Made by a program: the position numbers and the translations under genes. The notes under the pieces were generated by a model. It worked only from the letters and a program-made list of their open reading frames with translations. It ran no database searches and was not told where the DNA came from. Positions 34,227 to 45,879 of a stretch of DNA of 64,000 bases are shown here, piece by piece; position 1 is the first letter of the stretch, and every line of letters begins with the position of its first letter. This DNA is from Neonectria sp. B-13 (lineage: Eukaryota; Ascomycota; Sordariomycetes; Hypocreales; Nectriaceae): contig NOKP01000012.1 in assembly GCA_002682825.1 (NCBI GenBank), forward strand, positions 1,116,001-1,180,000, given 5' to 3'.

Positions 34227-35195
34227 TCAAACGCCTGCTCGCACGACTGAGCATAACTGAATCTGGTCGCGCGTAGACACCCCTCCCGCAATGGTTTTCA
34301 GGTCATACGGTGCAGGTACAATGCTTGTGTCCAAGACCCTGAGTTTCTGATCGGTCGTAAACAAATTGCACCCCCAAAAGTCCTGTGAGCCCGTCAGTTA
34401 TGTATACAAGAGGTGATAAGCTATACATGATTCTAGGGTAATGGTTTGCCAATTAAATGAGGTATAACTGGTCTTCAAGCGTAGTACTCGCCACGGCTTA
34501 ATTCTAGTATGTGGAAACTTGGTACTTACGTCTTCAGGTTCTCCACAAGGGTCTCGTTGCCCCCAAGCGTTCTTTCTCCTTACCCACGTACCTATTCTAG
34601 CATTCTGTTGTTGCAGCTGGTCTGTTGTGATAGAATAATACAGGTGAGAAGCCATTGGCTCGGCACACATACCATCGGAGTGATGCTGCTTATCTGATCC
34701 AGACGGGGCACTGTCTCTCCAGACCATCTGGCAGAGCCGGAGACTCTCAAGAACAGGAGTGTCGCTGTATTCGTAGGAAAATGACGGCTTGTTCCTCTGG
34801 GAGGAGGCCAGGATGATTTCATTGCCCCAGGCGAGGATCGACATCGCATTCGGCACGTACTTGGGCGATATCTGGTACTGTTTCCTGTCTTCTTCCATCT
34901 CGTCGGTCGCGTCTTTTGCCATTTGCCAGAGCTGCGCGTCTGTGATGCCATTGTCGCCGTCGACACTGTTGGGGAATGTGATATGGCTGCTGAAGAACCA
35001 GCTGCGAACGACAGTGTTTACGCTCTTGTCTACTTCTGCCGGCCAGGACAACGCAAGTGAGTAGTCGAGAGTTACTCCAAGTTGCATTTGAGCACTCAAT
35101 TTCTTCGAGACGTCGTACGCACTGAGCAGCTGGCTGAATGTGATGATAATGCCAAGGACCGCAATGCCAGCATTTCGGGCAGGTGGTATGAACAT
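34227..35195 (-). CDS. Secreted protein of unknown family
   Basis: Two exons, 35195-34530 and 34382-34227, with a 147-nt GT-AG intron (phase 0); 273 residues. N-terminal hydrophobic segment (GIAVLGIIITFSQLLSA) acts as a signal peptide or anchor. The body has 'SILAWGNEIILASS', a histidine-rich 'HHSDGMCAEPMASHLYY', 'DPCGEPEDDFWGC', and an end with 'PYDLKTIAGG' and 'QIQLCSVV'. The H-x4-CAE and PCG-x7-C blocks recall the zinc motifs of deaminase-fold proteins, but I cannot prove this. Six cysteines in the exported part suggest disulphides. Confidence 0.65.
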
Positions 35196-36333
35196 CTTGA
35201 TGATGACGGCTTGAGCACAAATTAGCTGTCAAGGCTGGCATTAGATTTTGCATTTTTCCATATCAAGTCGAGCAGTCACTTACAAGAGGCGAGTCGCGCG
35301 CTATTTTTTGGTCCTCGAAGGTTGTCGTGGATCTTCCACGTAACAGACAACCCAGAGAAAGTGGTGTAGCGGTAGCCGGCTATTCTTAACAGCTCAATAA
35401 GTGGCTGTACTTTATGAAAGATTCAACACCCACGCAGTATCCCATTTCTGTTGCCAGTATGAGGTACTAGGGTACCAAAGGTCTCTTCGCTAATATCCCA
35501 GCCACGGTACTGCGTGATTGTTTAATCTTAGCCTACATGTTACACTGCGCCTGCAACCCAGCACCATACCACGATAAGAATCAAGCTTCGTGAGTATGCT
35601 GATCCGATTGGCGGTCAGTATCTTCGAGACTTATACCCTATATGGGAGATTGTTGCGGAAGAATGTTAAAGCCTGCCACAAGTGGTGTTCAAAATGAGCG
35701 ATATCAGTGTGTCCACCCCATATTCACACCACTTCTTTCAATGCATGTTCGGCTACTCCACAAGGCTGCAGAGCGAGAGTCCTATGAGCCAACCAAACTC
35801 TGCATGGACAGAAATACCATCGGTTAAGGCTGCGCCTCATTCCAGCTGCCGTGGGTGGTTTCATCGGCGTCTAAAAGCTGTGCATAACTATCAGATCATT
35901 TTCTCAATGCCAACAGGGTTCAGCAGCCATGCTTTCTTTCGGAACTGGTGCAGTCACGTTGTTTAGCTGACCAACGAACACGAAATCCACGGCAATAACT
36001 CGTAAGTACCTTACAGTCGCCCTGCGCGATTGTAATATCCGAGAATCGAGCCAGGACGCGGCACCGGCCCAGCAAGCAACCATGCCGGTCCATTGTCTCC
36101 ACTCGATGGTAGACACTAATTTCACTTTGACAGAAGTTCCATTTCCGGGAGAAGATACCAAAGCGTCAGGTTTCGGCAAATGCTTCCAAAGGTTGAACAA
36201 CAATGTTGCATATATCTCATCGATGTGCCTTAATTCTACGAACGGGACAAGAGCCGGCAGCTCCTAGTCCAACATCGATCCAAATCACTTTGTCCTGGTC
36301 ATCTTATCCTGTCATTCTTTCAAGTGGAATCAA
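35196..36333. other. Intergenic, no gene seen
   Basis: Short frames (35642-36267) without motif. Shared upstream region of the secreted unknown (minus) and the SGNH/KP4-like gene (plus). Confidence 0.45.
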
Positions 36334-38921
36334 ATGTGGCGTCGACTCTGCATCGTTGCCTTCCTTGGGCAGGCTATTGCCATACCTGCCTTCCGGGAAC
36401 GGTCTTTGGAAGCACGCGATCTTGCTGCAACGCGGGTTGCACGCCTATTCCCGCGGCAGACGGACGACATTGTGGAGACATTCTTTGATGCGTCGGACTT
36501 TTCATGGATAAAGAAGATGGCGGCTATTGGGGACTCGTACTCTGCCGGCATCGGTGCAGGTGACAGGCTTGGGAGCATCACTGATGCACTGGATCCCACA
36601 AGTGGTACGCTGCCGTGCCGTCATCCTAATGATTGTGCGCCTAACGAGAGCATCAAGATTGGGCTTGTAGCCGCTATGCTGGCTCTTACCCCTACCAGAT
36701 CAGCACCGACGATAGATTTGGTGAAGCAAACACCATGAACTTCCAGTTCAAGTCGTGCTCCGGCGCAGTTTCGAAAGATGTCCTCGAGAAGCAGATTCCA
36801 GCACTAGACTCGGGGCAGCAAGTCATTCTTCTATCAATTGGCAAGTCCATCCACGTATTCCTACAAGACCAAGGACACAAACTAACAGTCACCTTAGGCG
36901 GAAACGATGTGGAACTGCTCAATATCCTCAACCAGTGCATTTTCCAGTGGGCTGTTGTCAACCAGGAGCAGGTGGCTGCCGCGAAGCTTGCGGCATTTGA
37001 TAAGAACTACGACTGGACAAGTGATTTCGACTGGGATAGCCTCGGTCGTGGTTGTGCAGGACAGCTGGACCTGACGCAGGCACTTATCGACAGTGACACC
37101 TTCAGCAGCAACCTTGATGCGGTTTTGACTGCTGCGAAAGGAAAGCTAGCTCAAGAGTAAACCTTCTATATTTCTGGTGAAATCTTGACGTGTACTAATA
37201 CGTGGTCACAACAGCGGCATGATCTACACTACTGGGTGAGTGCAGCAGGGACTAATCTCGTTTGCATTACATCAACTAATTGAAGCTTTTTCTAGATATG
37301 GCAAGTTCTTTGGCGAAGACCTTTCTTCAGAGTGCGATTCTGTGTCCTGGTCAACATGGATCTACGTGAGTATCACTACCCATGTGCCTGATTGCATTGC
37401 ATGCTGACGATGTCCTAGAAAGCATGGAACATGTTCCAGTCCGAGGCAAAGCTCACTTCCGACAATCGTCGGAGAATGAACGAGCTTGTGGATGCCGTCA
37501 ACGCAAAGATCGTGAGTATTATTCGCCCTCCAGATCAAATAGAGCATGACCTTAATCATATGTCATCAACAGGCTGCAGCAGTAGAGCGCGCTGGCTCCA
37601 ACGTAAAGTTCATCAACTACGATTCGTACATTGGCGAGTTCGGAGGCCGGTACTGTGAGTCTGGAGTCGACGAGTCAACCAGTGAGAGCAACACTCGGTG
37701 AGTACCTAATACTATCGTTAAGCATGTTCCCTTGGCTGACGTGCACAGAACTCGTCTCATGTTCTACGAGCTCAACACTTGGGACCCTCTGGGCAGCACG
37801 CCCTGGAAACGGTCCAACGACGATCCGCTGAACGGAACATTTGTCGGCTCCATCGATGTCCTGGCCGAGATCACACTGCTCGTGGATCCCAGTGCTGAAC
37901 TCACCCATAAGGACTCGGTCGACGACGACACTACAGCAAAGGTGATCATGGACGAAGTCCAGATCAAAGCTACCGAAGGCGGCTCAGAAAACGTCCAAGT
38001 ACCTAATCTTCTGCCCGACGGGTAAGTAACATGTCAAGCTACAGCGCCAGAGCTGTCAAGCCAGAATGCTAACATAGTTGATGCGACTTAGTTACGGCCG
38101 TGTCTTCCATCCCCAGGTGTTACTACACAAGATCATCGCGAATCGCGTCCTCTACGAAATGACCAACGACAATGAGATAAGGAACGGCAAACCGGAGATC
38201 CCAGAAGTTATATCTTTCACAGTCTGCGAATACGTAGCACCCTTTCCAACCCTTCCGCCAGCTACGACGCAGGCGCCGGTGACTATAGGCTTTGAGACTC
38301 CCAATGGCAGTTCCTGCCAGCAAACTGCCACCACAGAGCTCTGCACCATGCCAGAAGAGCCTTGCGTAACATCGGTAAGTCTCCAACATTTGTCAACCCT
38401 ATTGCGACTCCCAATTGACTCCGGACGATGTGATCAGCTATCATGTGAGACCTGGGTTGCACTCTCAACAGAAGCGCCGCCGGCCGAGACAACGGTGCCG
38501 GCCGAAACAGCGGTACCGACCGAAACAGCAGTGCCAGCCGACCCGTCATACGACTGCAAAGGCTCAGGCCTCTGCAAAACCCTCAACGTGAAGTACTGCG
38601 ACCAAGCCGTGAACCGGGCGACGCGACGCGATGATTTCTTCTACGGCACAGGGTAAGTCCCTCTCCAATCCAGGGAACTAGCGGCTCTAACCAATGTGAA
38701 GGGAGAACATGCTCACGGGGAACTGCTGGGCTGATAAATTTGGCTACGGCTGTGGTGTGTTTGTCCAGGGCGCAGGCTGCTCCATTAGTGGCAACGCCTT
38801 GTGGTGGGCGTATCAGGATATTCGTAATACTGCAGGTTGCAAAAAGTGCGGGTCAAAGGATTTGGGCAACGGCTGTAAGATTACGATCAACTATGTTGGC
38901 GAGTGTGATAATCGCGGTTGA
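36334..38921 (+). CDS. Secreted SGNH hydrolase fused to a KP4-killer-toxin-like domain
   Basis: Eleven exons: 36334-36604, 36658-36840, 36898-37156, 37215-37235, 37296-37365, 37419-37511, 37573-37697, 37749-38021, 38092-38374, 38438-38652, 38702-38921; 670 residues, phases consistent. Signal peptide about 1-17. SGNH/GDSL lipase-esterase domain: block I 'AAIGDSYSAGIGAG' (Ser near 68), block III 'GGND' (about 152-155, created only by splicing), C-terminal 'YGRVFHPQ' with the likely catalytic His (about 438). A Thr/Pro/Ala linker with PAETAVP-type repeats (about 530-560) leads to a Cys-rich domain (about 563-668) with the KP4/SMK-like order: 'YDCKGSGLC', 'CSISGN', 'GCKKCGSKDLGNGC', 'INYVGEC'. 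KP4 of the smut virus blocks calcium channels; cellular homologues occur in ascomycetes. Intron 2 begins with GC. Confidence 0.82.
36841..36897 (+). other. GC-AG intron in the SGNH/KP4-like gene
   Basis: The 5' site reads G|GCAAGT and the 3' site CTTAG|GC. Removing these 57 nt restores the SGNH block III motif GGND and keeps phase; no GT donor does so. Confidence 0.7.
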
Positions 38922-38975
38922 ATTATTTGGAGAAAATCAAGACTTTTTGCTTCTTGTAGGATTCTTTACAGTAAA

Positions 38976-40451
38976 CTAGACGTCTCTCAAGTCCTTTACT
39001 TCAGTGCCCAGCCGTGTAGCAGCTGCCTCGGTTTTCCTGTTCCCATACCTCCATTCCTTCCTCAGACCTCTTGGACGACCCTCCAGCGCATCGGCAATGT
39101 AGCCGCCGATTGTGGGGAACATTTTGAAGGCATGGCCAGAGTCTCCGGTTGCTAACAGCACATCCTGGTGCTTGGGATGGCTATCTATCAGCCAGTGACT
39201 GTCTGGCGAGTCGGTGCACCAGCAGACTCTTGCATTGACAAGAGGTCTTCCGGAGAATTGAGGCATGACAGCGTCGATGAACCGGTTGATCGATGCTGTA
39301 GCTTCCGCAGGAATGCCATCTTCTGGGTTTGCGCTGGCATATCTTGGAATGGAGTAGGAAGAGAGCTTGCCTGCATCGTCGGTGACAGTCCCAGCCCGGT
39401 ACTGATAGCCAGGACAATTGTCACAGATCTTCATCAGCCCTATTCGTTTGTTAGCAAGTTTTGGTGTCTAGAGTAGAGTTCCGCTCACTTGTCTCGGGGT
39501 CCGGCTCGAAAGTGAACCCAAATTCGAAATGATCGACGACTGGAATCCCCTTCCACTGGGCGATTTCCTCTTCTGTAAGCTCAACATGAGCCAACGGCCA
39601 GCATTTGGACCACAGCTCGTTGGCTAGTTCGGGGAGCACCTCGGGTGATGCCGCGCCCGTGCTCAGGATATATCTATCCGCGTGGAGAACTCCACCTGAA
39701 GCAACGCGGATTCCACTGAGAGCCCCCGAGCTGTCAACCTGCAACCCCGTCATTGTGCCTTGAGGACCTGACACAAACTTGACTCCCATCTTTTGAGCCT
39801 CGGCTCCCCATTTCTCAAGCGCCTTCCGTGCATGCGCCCAGCCGCCTTGACTGTTGAAGGCGCCTTTCCAGTTTTCGATGCCGGGAGCGTCTCGAAGTTG
39901 AGGCACGTAGCGCAAGATTTGCTCCTTGCCTTGGACGAACTCGATTTTGCCAGCCTGTCCAACTTTGCTGAGGTTTTCGTAAGATTCACGAAGGTGATTT
40001 TCAGCTTGTTCATTGCCTGTTGTAATCGTCATACGGCCCTGTAGTGTATTATGTTAGTTGGAAGTCACAATGATGAGAGGGAAAGAGCGCACTGTTTCGT
40101 GGAAAATACCATCCCACTCGGGTTTTCTCCAAGCTTCGAGCGCCTCCAATGCCAGTTCAACATACAGGGGCTCCTCATATTCGGTCCGGATGATTTTGTT
40201 CAGGTCATGGCCCGCAGAGTCCAGGCTAGGGCATGGATGGCGATCAATGCAAGTGACATTGGAGTAGCCTCGTTTTGCCAAGTGGTACGCGGTGCTGATT
40301 CCAAACGTTCCCCTATGAGATGATGGGTTAGTTACGAACAATGTATTACGCGAGTTGGGTGAAGTTGGCAAGTCTGGGCTGTGTCTTGTACTTACGCCCC
40401 GATGATGAGGATGCTTGAATCCTTGTTCAAGCTAGTTTCGTTGGCTGCCAT
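38976..40451 (-). CDS. Amadoriase (fructosyl amino-acid oxidase)
   Basis: Four exons: 40451-40396, 40312-40093, 40038-39489, 39439-38976 (introns 83, 54, 49 nt), 429 residues, close to the 437-441 of known amadoriases. N-terminal FAD-binding 'IIGAGTFGISTAYHLAKRG' (GxGxxG split by intron 1), then the family's 'YEEPLYVELALEALEAW'. 'FEFGFTFEPD' sits in the substrate-binding region, and 'ARVCWCTDSPDSHWLIDSHP' contains the Cys pair (about 347-349) whose second Cys carries covalent FAD in this family. 'LATGDSGHAFKMFP' is the closing motif. Reaction: oxidative cleavage of fructosyl amino acids to free amino acid, glucosone and H2O2. The C-terminus (DLRDV) is not a PTS1 signal, so peroxisomal targeting is not evident. 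Divergent from the OPT transporter. Confidence 0.88.
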
Positions 40452-41446
40452 GATTCAAGCTTGTGTGAAGTTGCCGGGTGCGTTGACTGAAAGAGAAACG
40501 GCTTGAGTGCAAAGACAATGAGAAGCGGATGAGGCCATCGACAAGTGGAAGATTGAAGACAATAAAACGAACGAGTGACATCCGTCTGCCACTACGAAGC
40601 ACTATCACGGGAATGGTTTAATCCCGGCTCCACCGGCAACTATAGTAAGAGGGTCATAAGTTGGTCAGCGTCGTGTTGGACCTTCCCTCCGTTCAGCAAG
40701 CCCCACTAACCCCGCACCAGCCACCAAAGCCCAGACCATCACCATGTCATTCGGTATTTCTCCCTGAGTTCTGAGCCTCTAGAGTTATCGCATGACTCGT
40801 GGCGAAGAGGGATGACTTTTAAGATAAGACTAGAGTAGAACCCCCAAGTATCGAGCGGAGGACCGGCTACTTCTATCCTCGTCCTGGACCTTCCCTTCCT
40901 TCTAGTCAACTATTATTGCTTCCTCACCCCGCACAGCAATAACACAACAGCGGCAACTCAGTTACGTTTCAACTACCCTATCTAGCGCTTCGCCTGGGCC
41001 AATAACGTCGCAATCGCGTGGCATGACCCTTGCGTGATTGTCACAACCCCTGGAGATAGCGCTATTTGGTAAGAGTCCACTCCGTGTCAAAGATAGCTTG
41101 GACCTTCCTTTCCCCGGGCGTAGGTTCGGCCAGCTCCCTAAAACCGCGTCTGGCAGAACATCGGCCTCTGAAGTTGGCCGATTTGACCTTGGGGTCATCA
41201 CGCGAGCCTTGTCTAGAATGCGGGGGAGATTCTCACCGTATATCAACGTTGACGATAAGCAACCGTCAAAGTCGCATATATATGGACGACTAAGATGATC
41301 GTTTTTGAGCATTCTTCACACCGAGCTGGCCGGTTTCCTATTCATCCTTAGAACGCATGCTCATCTTTTTTTAAGTTGCAGCCCAACACCCGCCAAATTA
41401 TCCTCTGACTCTTTAACAACTACCTCACGGTAGTTTGTAGTCGGCA
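40452..41446. promoter_or_regulatory. Bidirectional promoter region of amadoriase and OPT genes
   Basis: 995 bp between divergent start codons. A TATA-like 'catatatatgg' at 41275-41285 faces the OPT gene. A C/T-rich stretch precedes it. No further site can be named with confidence. Confidence 0.45.
41275..41285 (+). promoter_or_regulatory. TATA-like element for the OPT gene
   Basis: 'catatatatgg', about 160 nt before the ATG at 41447. Confidence 0.35.
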
Positions 41447-43928
41447 ATGGAGACCTCCAAAGTCGCAAATGCCGACACCTCGAGAGAGGCCAATGAAGAG
41501 GGCCTTGATCACTTCCAAAACCCCGACAAGGCCACTGACTTTGCCATTGGAACCATCGAGGAAGAGTTCGACATCGACTCGGACAATTCGCCATGTCCCG
41601 AAGTCCGCGCCAACGTTCCCAATGTTGATGACCCTTCCATGCCCGTCAACACGTTTCGGATGTGGTTTATCGGCATTCTTTTTACCATTGTCGGCACCGG
41701 CATCAACCAATTCTTCTCAATGAGATACCCCAGTGTCAGCATCTCGTCACTGGTAGCCCAGCTAATCGCGTTTCCTGTCGGGCGCGCGGTGGCTCACCTC
41801 CTCCCCATCATGAAAGTCCGCGTCTTCGGGCGGGAAGTCGTACTCAACCCCGACCACTATTTCAACATCAAGGAGCACGCCGTCATCACCATCATGTCAA
41901 ATCTGTCATTTGGACCTTCGTGGGCCACCGACATTATTCAGGCACAGAAGGCAACGGCTTTCTACGCTCTTGATACGCCGGTTGGATATCAATTCTTGCT
42001 TTCTCTGACAATGCAGCTCTTCGGTCTTGGTTTGGCCGGATTGGCCTACAGGTTTATCGTGGAGCCGCCGCACATGATTTGGCCATCCACGCTGGCCAAC
42101 GCGGCGCTTTTCCAGACCTTGCACGGAAAGTCGAATCCTAGTGCAGATGGTTGGAACATTTCCCGCTATCGCTTTTTCGTTTATGTCTTTGTGGGCGGCT
42201 GGGTTTGGGTACGTCTCAACTTAATCACAATGCCTCCATGTTCAGGATTGCTAACACATCGCAGTACTGGCTTCCTGGATTTCTCTTCACAGGACTCAGC
42301 ACCTTTGCGTTCATCTGTTGGGCAGCACCAAGTAAGTCTAGACGAGTTTCCGCGTGGACTTTCGCGGAGAGAACCATGGATAAGAGATACTATCATACTA
42401 ACGTCCGAAATAGCCAACAAGGTCGTCAACAATCTCTTCGGCATGACGACCGGACTGGGTTATCTACCCGTCACATTCGACTGGTCCCAGGTAGCCTACA
42501 ATGGCTCTCCCCTTGTCGTCCCTTTCTGGGCCCAAGCCAACGTCTTTGCCGGCTGGGTCATTGTCTTCGCACTCGTCACGCCCATCCTTTACTACACCAA
42601 CACCTGGAACACCGCTTACCTGCCGTTCTCTGGAGCCGACACATACGACAACACCGGAAACATCTACAACGCCACGCGAGTCGTCGACAAGCACGGCAAC
42701 TTCTTGGTGGACGAGTACCGCAAGTACAGCCCCATCTTTATGCCCGTCACATTCGCGCTGAGCTACGGCATCTCCTTTGCCGTCATGAGCTGTGTGCCTA
42801 CCTACATCTTCCTCAACCATTGGAGGGAGATTCTTGGTGCTTTCAATCCGAGCCGAAAGAAGGATGTCCACGCCCGCATGATTGAGCGGTACAAGGACAT
42901 TCCCTGGTGGTGGTATGCTCTTCTTAGCGCCGTCGTCTTCGGTCTTGCAATCATGGTCCAGGAGGTATACCACACGCAAATGCCCGCATGGGGCGTGGTG
43001 ATCGCATTTGGACTGGCGCTGTTCTATCTCATTCCCACCGGCAGCGTGTTCGCAGTCGCCAACCTCAACAGCAACGTCCTGACGGTTCTCGGTGAGATTA
43101 TCTCGGGCTACCTGATCCCCGGAAAGCCCATCGTCATGCTCATCTTCAAGTTCTACGCCTACACGGGCCTCAGCCAAGCCATGATCTTCGCAGCGGACAT
43201 GAAGCTGGGCCTTTACATGAAGATCCCGCGCCGGACGCTGTTTGTCGCACAGCTCACATCGTGCATCGTCGGTTCCCTAACGCAAAACGCCGTCGTCATC
43301 TGGATGCTGCACCACGTCGACGAAATCTGCGAGGCCGACCAGCCCAACGGATACACCTGTCCCCAAGGCCGCGTCAACTTCTCGTCCAGCATCGTCTGGG
43401 GAGCGGTTGGTCCGGCGCGGCTGTACAGCATCGGCAAGATTTACTCGGGGCTGTTGCATCTCTTCTGGATAGGCGCGCTGTTGCCGGTTGTGACATTTTT
43501 CCTGAAGAAGAAGTACCCGAACAACCATTTCTTGGCGAGACTGCATTGGCCTCTGTTCTTTGCGGGCACGGGCAATGTGCCTCCTGCGACGGGCATCAAC
43601 TACACGTCTGCGTTTGCGGCTTCGTTCATCTTTAACAAGTGGATCAAGAACAAGTACCCGCATTGGTGGGCAAAGGTAAGCTTCCCTTCGTGATGATATC
43701 AAGGGCTGTTACTAACTGACCGGGTGATAGTACAACTACGTTCTTTCAGCCGCTCTCGATTCTGGCCTTGCCGTCTCCGCCATCGTCATCTTCTTTGCGC
43801 TGGTATTCCCTGGGGTCAGCTTGAGCTGGTGGGGCAACAACGTTCAGGGGACAACTGTCGATGGCCAAGGAATCCCTCTCAAGAGCCTTCCTGTAAATGG
43901 CACGTTTGGTCCGGTAACTTGGTCATGA
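41447..43928 (+). CDS. OPT-family oligopeptide transporter
   Basis: Four exons: 41447-42208, 42265-42331, 42414-43675, 43731-43928 (introns 56, 82, 55 nt), 762 residues. After a 65-residue acidic cytosolic start come some 14-16 hydrophobic spans. Family blocks: 'GTGINQFFSMRYPSVSISSL' in the first repeat, 'NPDHYFNIKEHAVITIMSN' (the OPT 'NPGPFNxKEH' motif), 'YWLPGFLFTGLSTF', 'IPGKPIVMLIFKFYAYTGLS' and 'KLGLYMKIPRR'. OPT proteins import tetra- and pentapeptides or glutathione conjugates across the plasma membrane with protons. Divergent from an amadoriase and followed by a Zn2Cys6 regulator, which suggests uptake of peptides or glycated peptides for catabolism (inference). Confidence 0.9.
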
Positions 43929-44145
43929 ACGAACTACGGACAGTTGCGTCAAACTTTTGTGAGAACGGCCTGTTCCATCGAACTGTCAACCAGAGGATCC
44001 CAGACATGAGCAGGAATATGGTCAAATCACACAATGTCATCGACCTCGGAAAATGGAGATAGACTAGGTCAAGTAACACTCAAGACATATATCATTATTA
44101 TCAAGTCCACCGCAAGGACAGTTGAGTAAAGTTACAGTGGTGGCT

Positions 44146-45879
44146 TCAGGCCAGACTAATATTGTGACAGAGCGGCGCTACAAAGCGAGCCCAATCGTTG
44201 AAGGCGCCCGTCGCCAGCACGCCGTGTCGGGCTGAAGTCGACAACCGTGCGGATTCCCTCTTCTTCCAGACTTTCTCTATTACTGCCCTGGTGCGGTCGA
44301 CATTGAAAAGAGATTCTGACAACTGTTCCAGCGCGTAAAGAATGAACGGGCGAGCGTGGGAAGGAATGTCATCCTTGCAGTCGTCTCCAGGTGTCGTCCA
44401 TTCAAGTTCTTCTTCCGGGTCAAGCTGACAAGCTGCCATGAAAAGCGGCCACGCCAGCCCAGACTTGACGCCCATATTTAGCAAGACGTGGACAAGGCGC
44501 AAGATCTTCTGCACTCTTTGTTTGATGGTTGGTGTTAGCGGTGTCGTATTTGCCAAGGCTGCGTGTAGGTAGAGGTCCACGGTGAGCCGCTTCAACTCAA
44601 CGCAGCGCCACAAAACACCGTCATCGCCCGTGTCGACAGCAATCCAGCCCAGATCTGGTTGCTGGAGAAGGCTGTGGAGTTGATTACGTTGACCTTCAAG
44701 CTCCTGCTGCTCATCGTATGATGGGCTTCGACGGTGATATTTCCAGCTCAACTCGGCAATGGTGCTGATGATGCTGACGAGGTGTGGTGAGCATCCCATC
44801 CACAGGTCCACCTGGCCTTCCTGGATGCTCCAAAAGTCGTTTCCGAAGATGGGTTCCTCTCCGCAGGCTGTTCTTCCCATAACGTCGCAAAAGGCAAAGA
44901 ACCGTTCAGCAAATACGACAACCTGCTCCCATGGATTCTCGTGTTGACGCGTTAAGACTTCCGATTCTGTTGATAATAGTTGCTGCTGCCGCCTTCGAAA
45001 AGACAGGAGGTTCCGGGCGCCGCGAAGGTGGATGACCCAGTTGCTATCGCCGTCTTTGATGAGCTCGGTCTGGCAGAGGACCATCATGAGTACCAGGGTC
45101 TCTGGGTCAACTGCTATCTCCATCGACGTCTTGGATGCCAGTGATATCCGCAGTGATCGTAATGCGGTTCTGGAGTAGTTGAAAGCGATTGGGTTGAAGG
45201 ATTTGTCGAAGCGAGCTCGATGTGATGCAGCGAGGCCTAAAACTGCATGCATGAGAGCCGTGGAGGAGGATGAGAGAGCAAAGGGAAATAGTAGAGCCGA
45301 GAATGGTGATCCGGCGGCGTAGTTGGCGGAAGGGACAGTAAGAGGGCAGACTTGGTGTACGTAATAAGAAACGAGATGCGGGTCCGCCAGGTGTAAGTTA
45401 TCCAAAAGGGGGTCGTTTAGATTCCGGGGTATGAGAGCCGACTCCATGGTTTGAAGATCCGTCTTGCCAGAGCGAGGCGTGTTATGATTTGACGATGTGA
45501 GGAGCGGGAATAGCTGGTCCTCGTCACCTTCCTCTTGTTCATCCTCGAAGTCGAATACAGACAGGTTCAAAAACCCAGACTGATGGATGTAAGGGATCCG
45601 ACCAAAGTCATGCCGACACGCAACAGAAGACGGCTGCTGGGTCGGAATCCTTCCCGCCTTGGACCACACCCCAGCCCTTCCAAAGGCGCGACCAACATGC
45701 CTGTAGTCGGCCTCCCACTTGAGTACCAGTAAGAAGGTACAGTCCGAATAGCCACGAGAGGTGCAGGCTCCACAGCTGGGCTTGACTTCATCGCATCGGA
45801 TCTTATGCAGGCGACATCGCTGGCAGCCGTGATGGCTTCGTTGCGACGGTTGCTTGGCCTTGGCTTTCTTCCGGGGCAT
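44146..45879 (-). CDS. Zn2Cys6 transcription factor
   Basis: Intronless, 577 residues from ATG 45879 (an upstream ATG at 45921 would add 14 residues). Basic start (MPRKKAKAKQPSQR), then the binuclear cluster C-x2-C-x6-C-x6-C-x2-C-x7-C at about residues 19-46 ('GCQRCRLHKIRCDEVKPSC', 'GACTSRGYSDC'). The remainder is the usual long helical regulatory region of fungal-specific factors ('HAVLGLAASHRARFDKSF', 'LVLMMVLCQTELIKDGDSNW'). Nuclear DNA-binding regulator. Convergent with the OPT gene (217 bp between stop codons); control of the OPT/amadoriase pair is plausible by proximity but unproven. Confidence 0.88.
   Translation of the reverse strand: MPRKKAKAKQPSQRSHHGCQRCRLHKIRCDEVKPSCGACTSRGYSDCTFLLVLKWEADYRHVGRAFGRAGVWSKAGRIPTQQPSSVACRHDFGRIPYIHQSGFLNLSVFDFEDEQEEGDEDQLFPLLTSSNHNTPRSGKTDLQTMESALIPRNLNDPLLDNLHLADPHLVSYYVHQVCPLTVPSANYAAGSPFSALLFPFALSSSSTALMHAVLGLAASHRARFDKSFNPIAFNYSRTALRSLRISLASKTSMEIAVDPETLVLMMVLCQTELIKDGDSNWVIHLRGARNLLSFRRRQQQLLSTESEVLTRQHENPWEQVVVFAERFFAFCDVMGRTACGEEPIFGNDFWSIQEGQVDLWMGCSPHLVSIISTIAELSWKYHRRSPSYDEQQELEGQRNQLHSLLQQPDLGWIAVDTGDDGVLWRCVELKRLTVDLYLHAALANTTPLTPTIKQRVQKILRLVHVLLNMGVKSGLAWPLFMAACQLDPEEELEWTTPGDDCKDDIPSHARPFILYALEQLSESLFNVDRTRAVIEKVWKKRESARLSTSARHGVLATGAFNDWARFVAPLCHNISLA

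Noticed and set aside
42464..43702. Minus-strand frames of 237 and 141 codons opposite the OPT gene
   Set aside because: Antisense shadows of a gene with strong third-position G/C.
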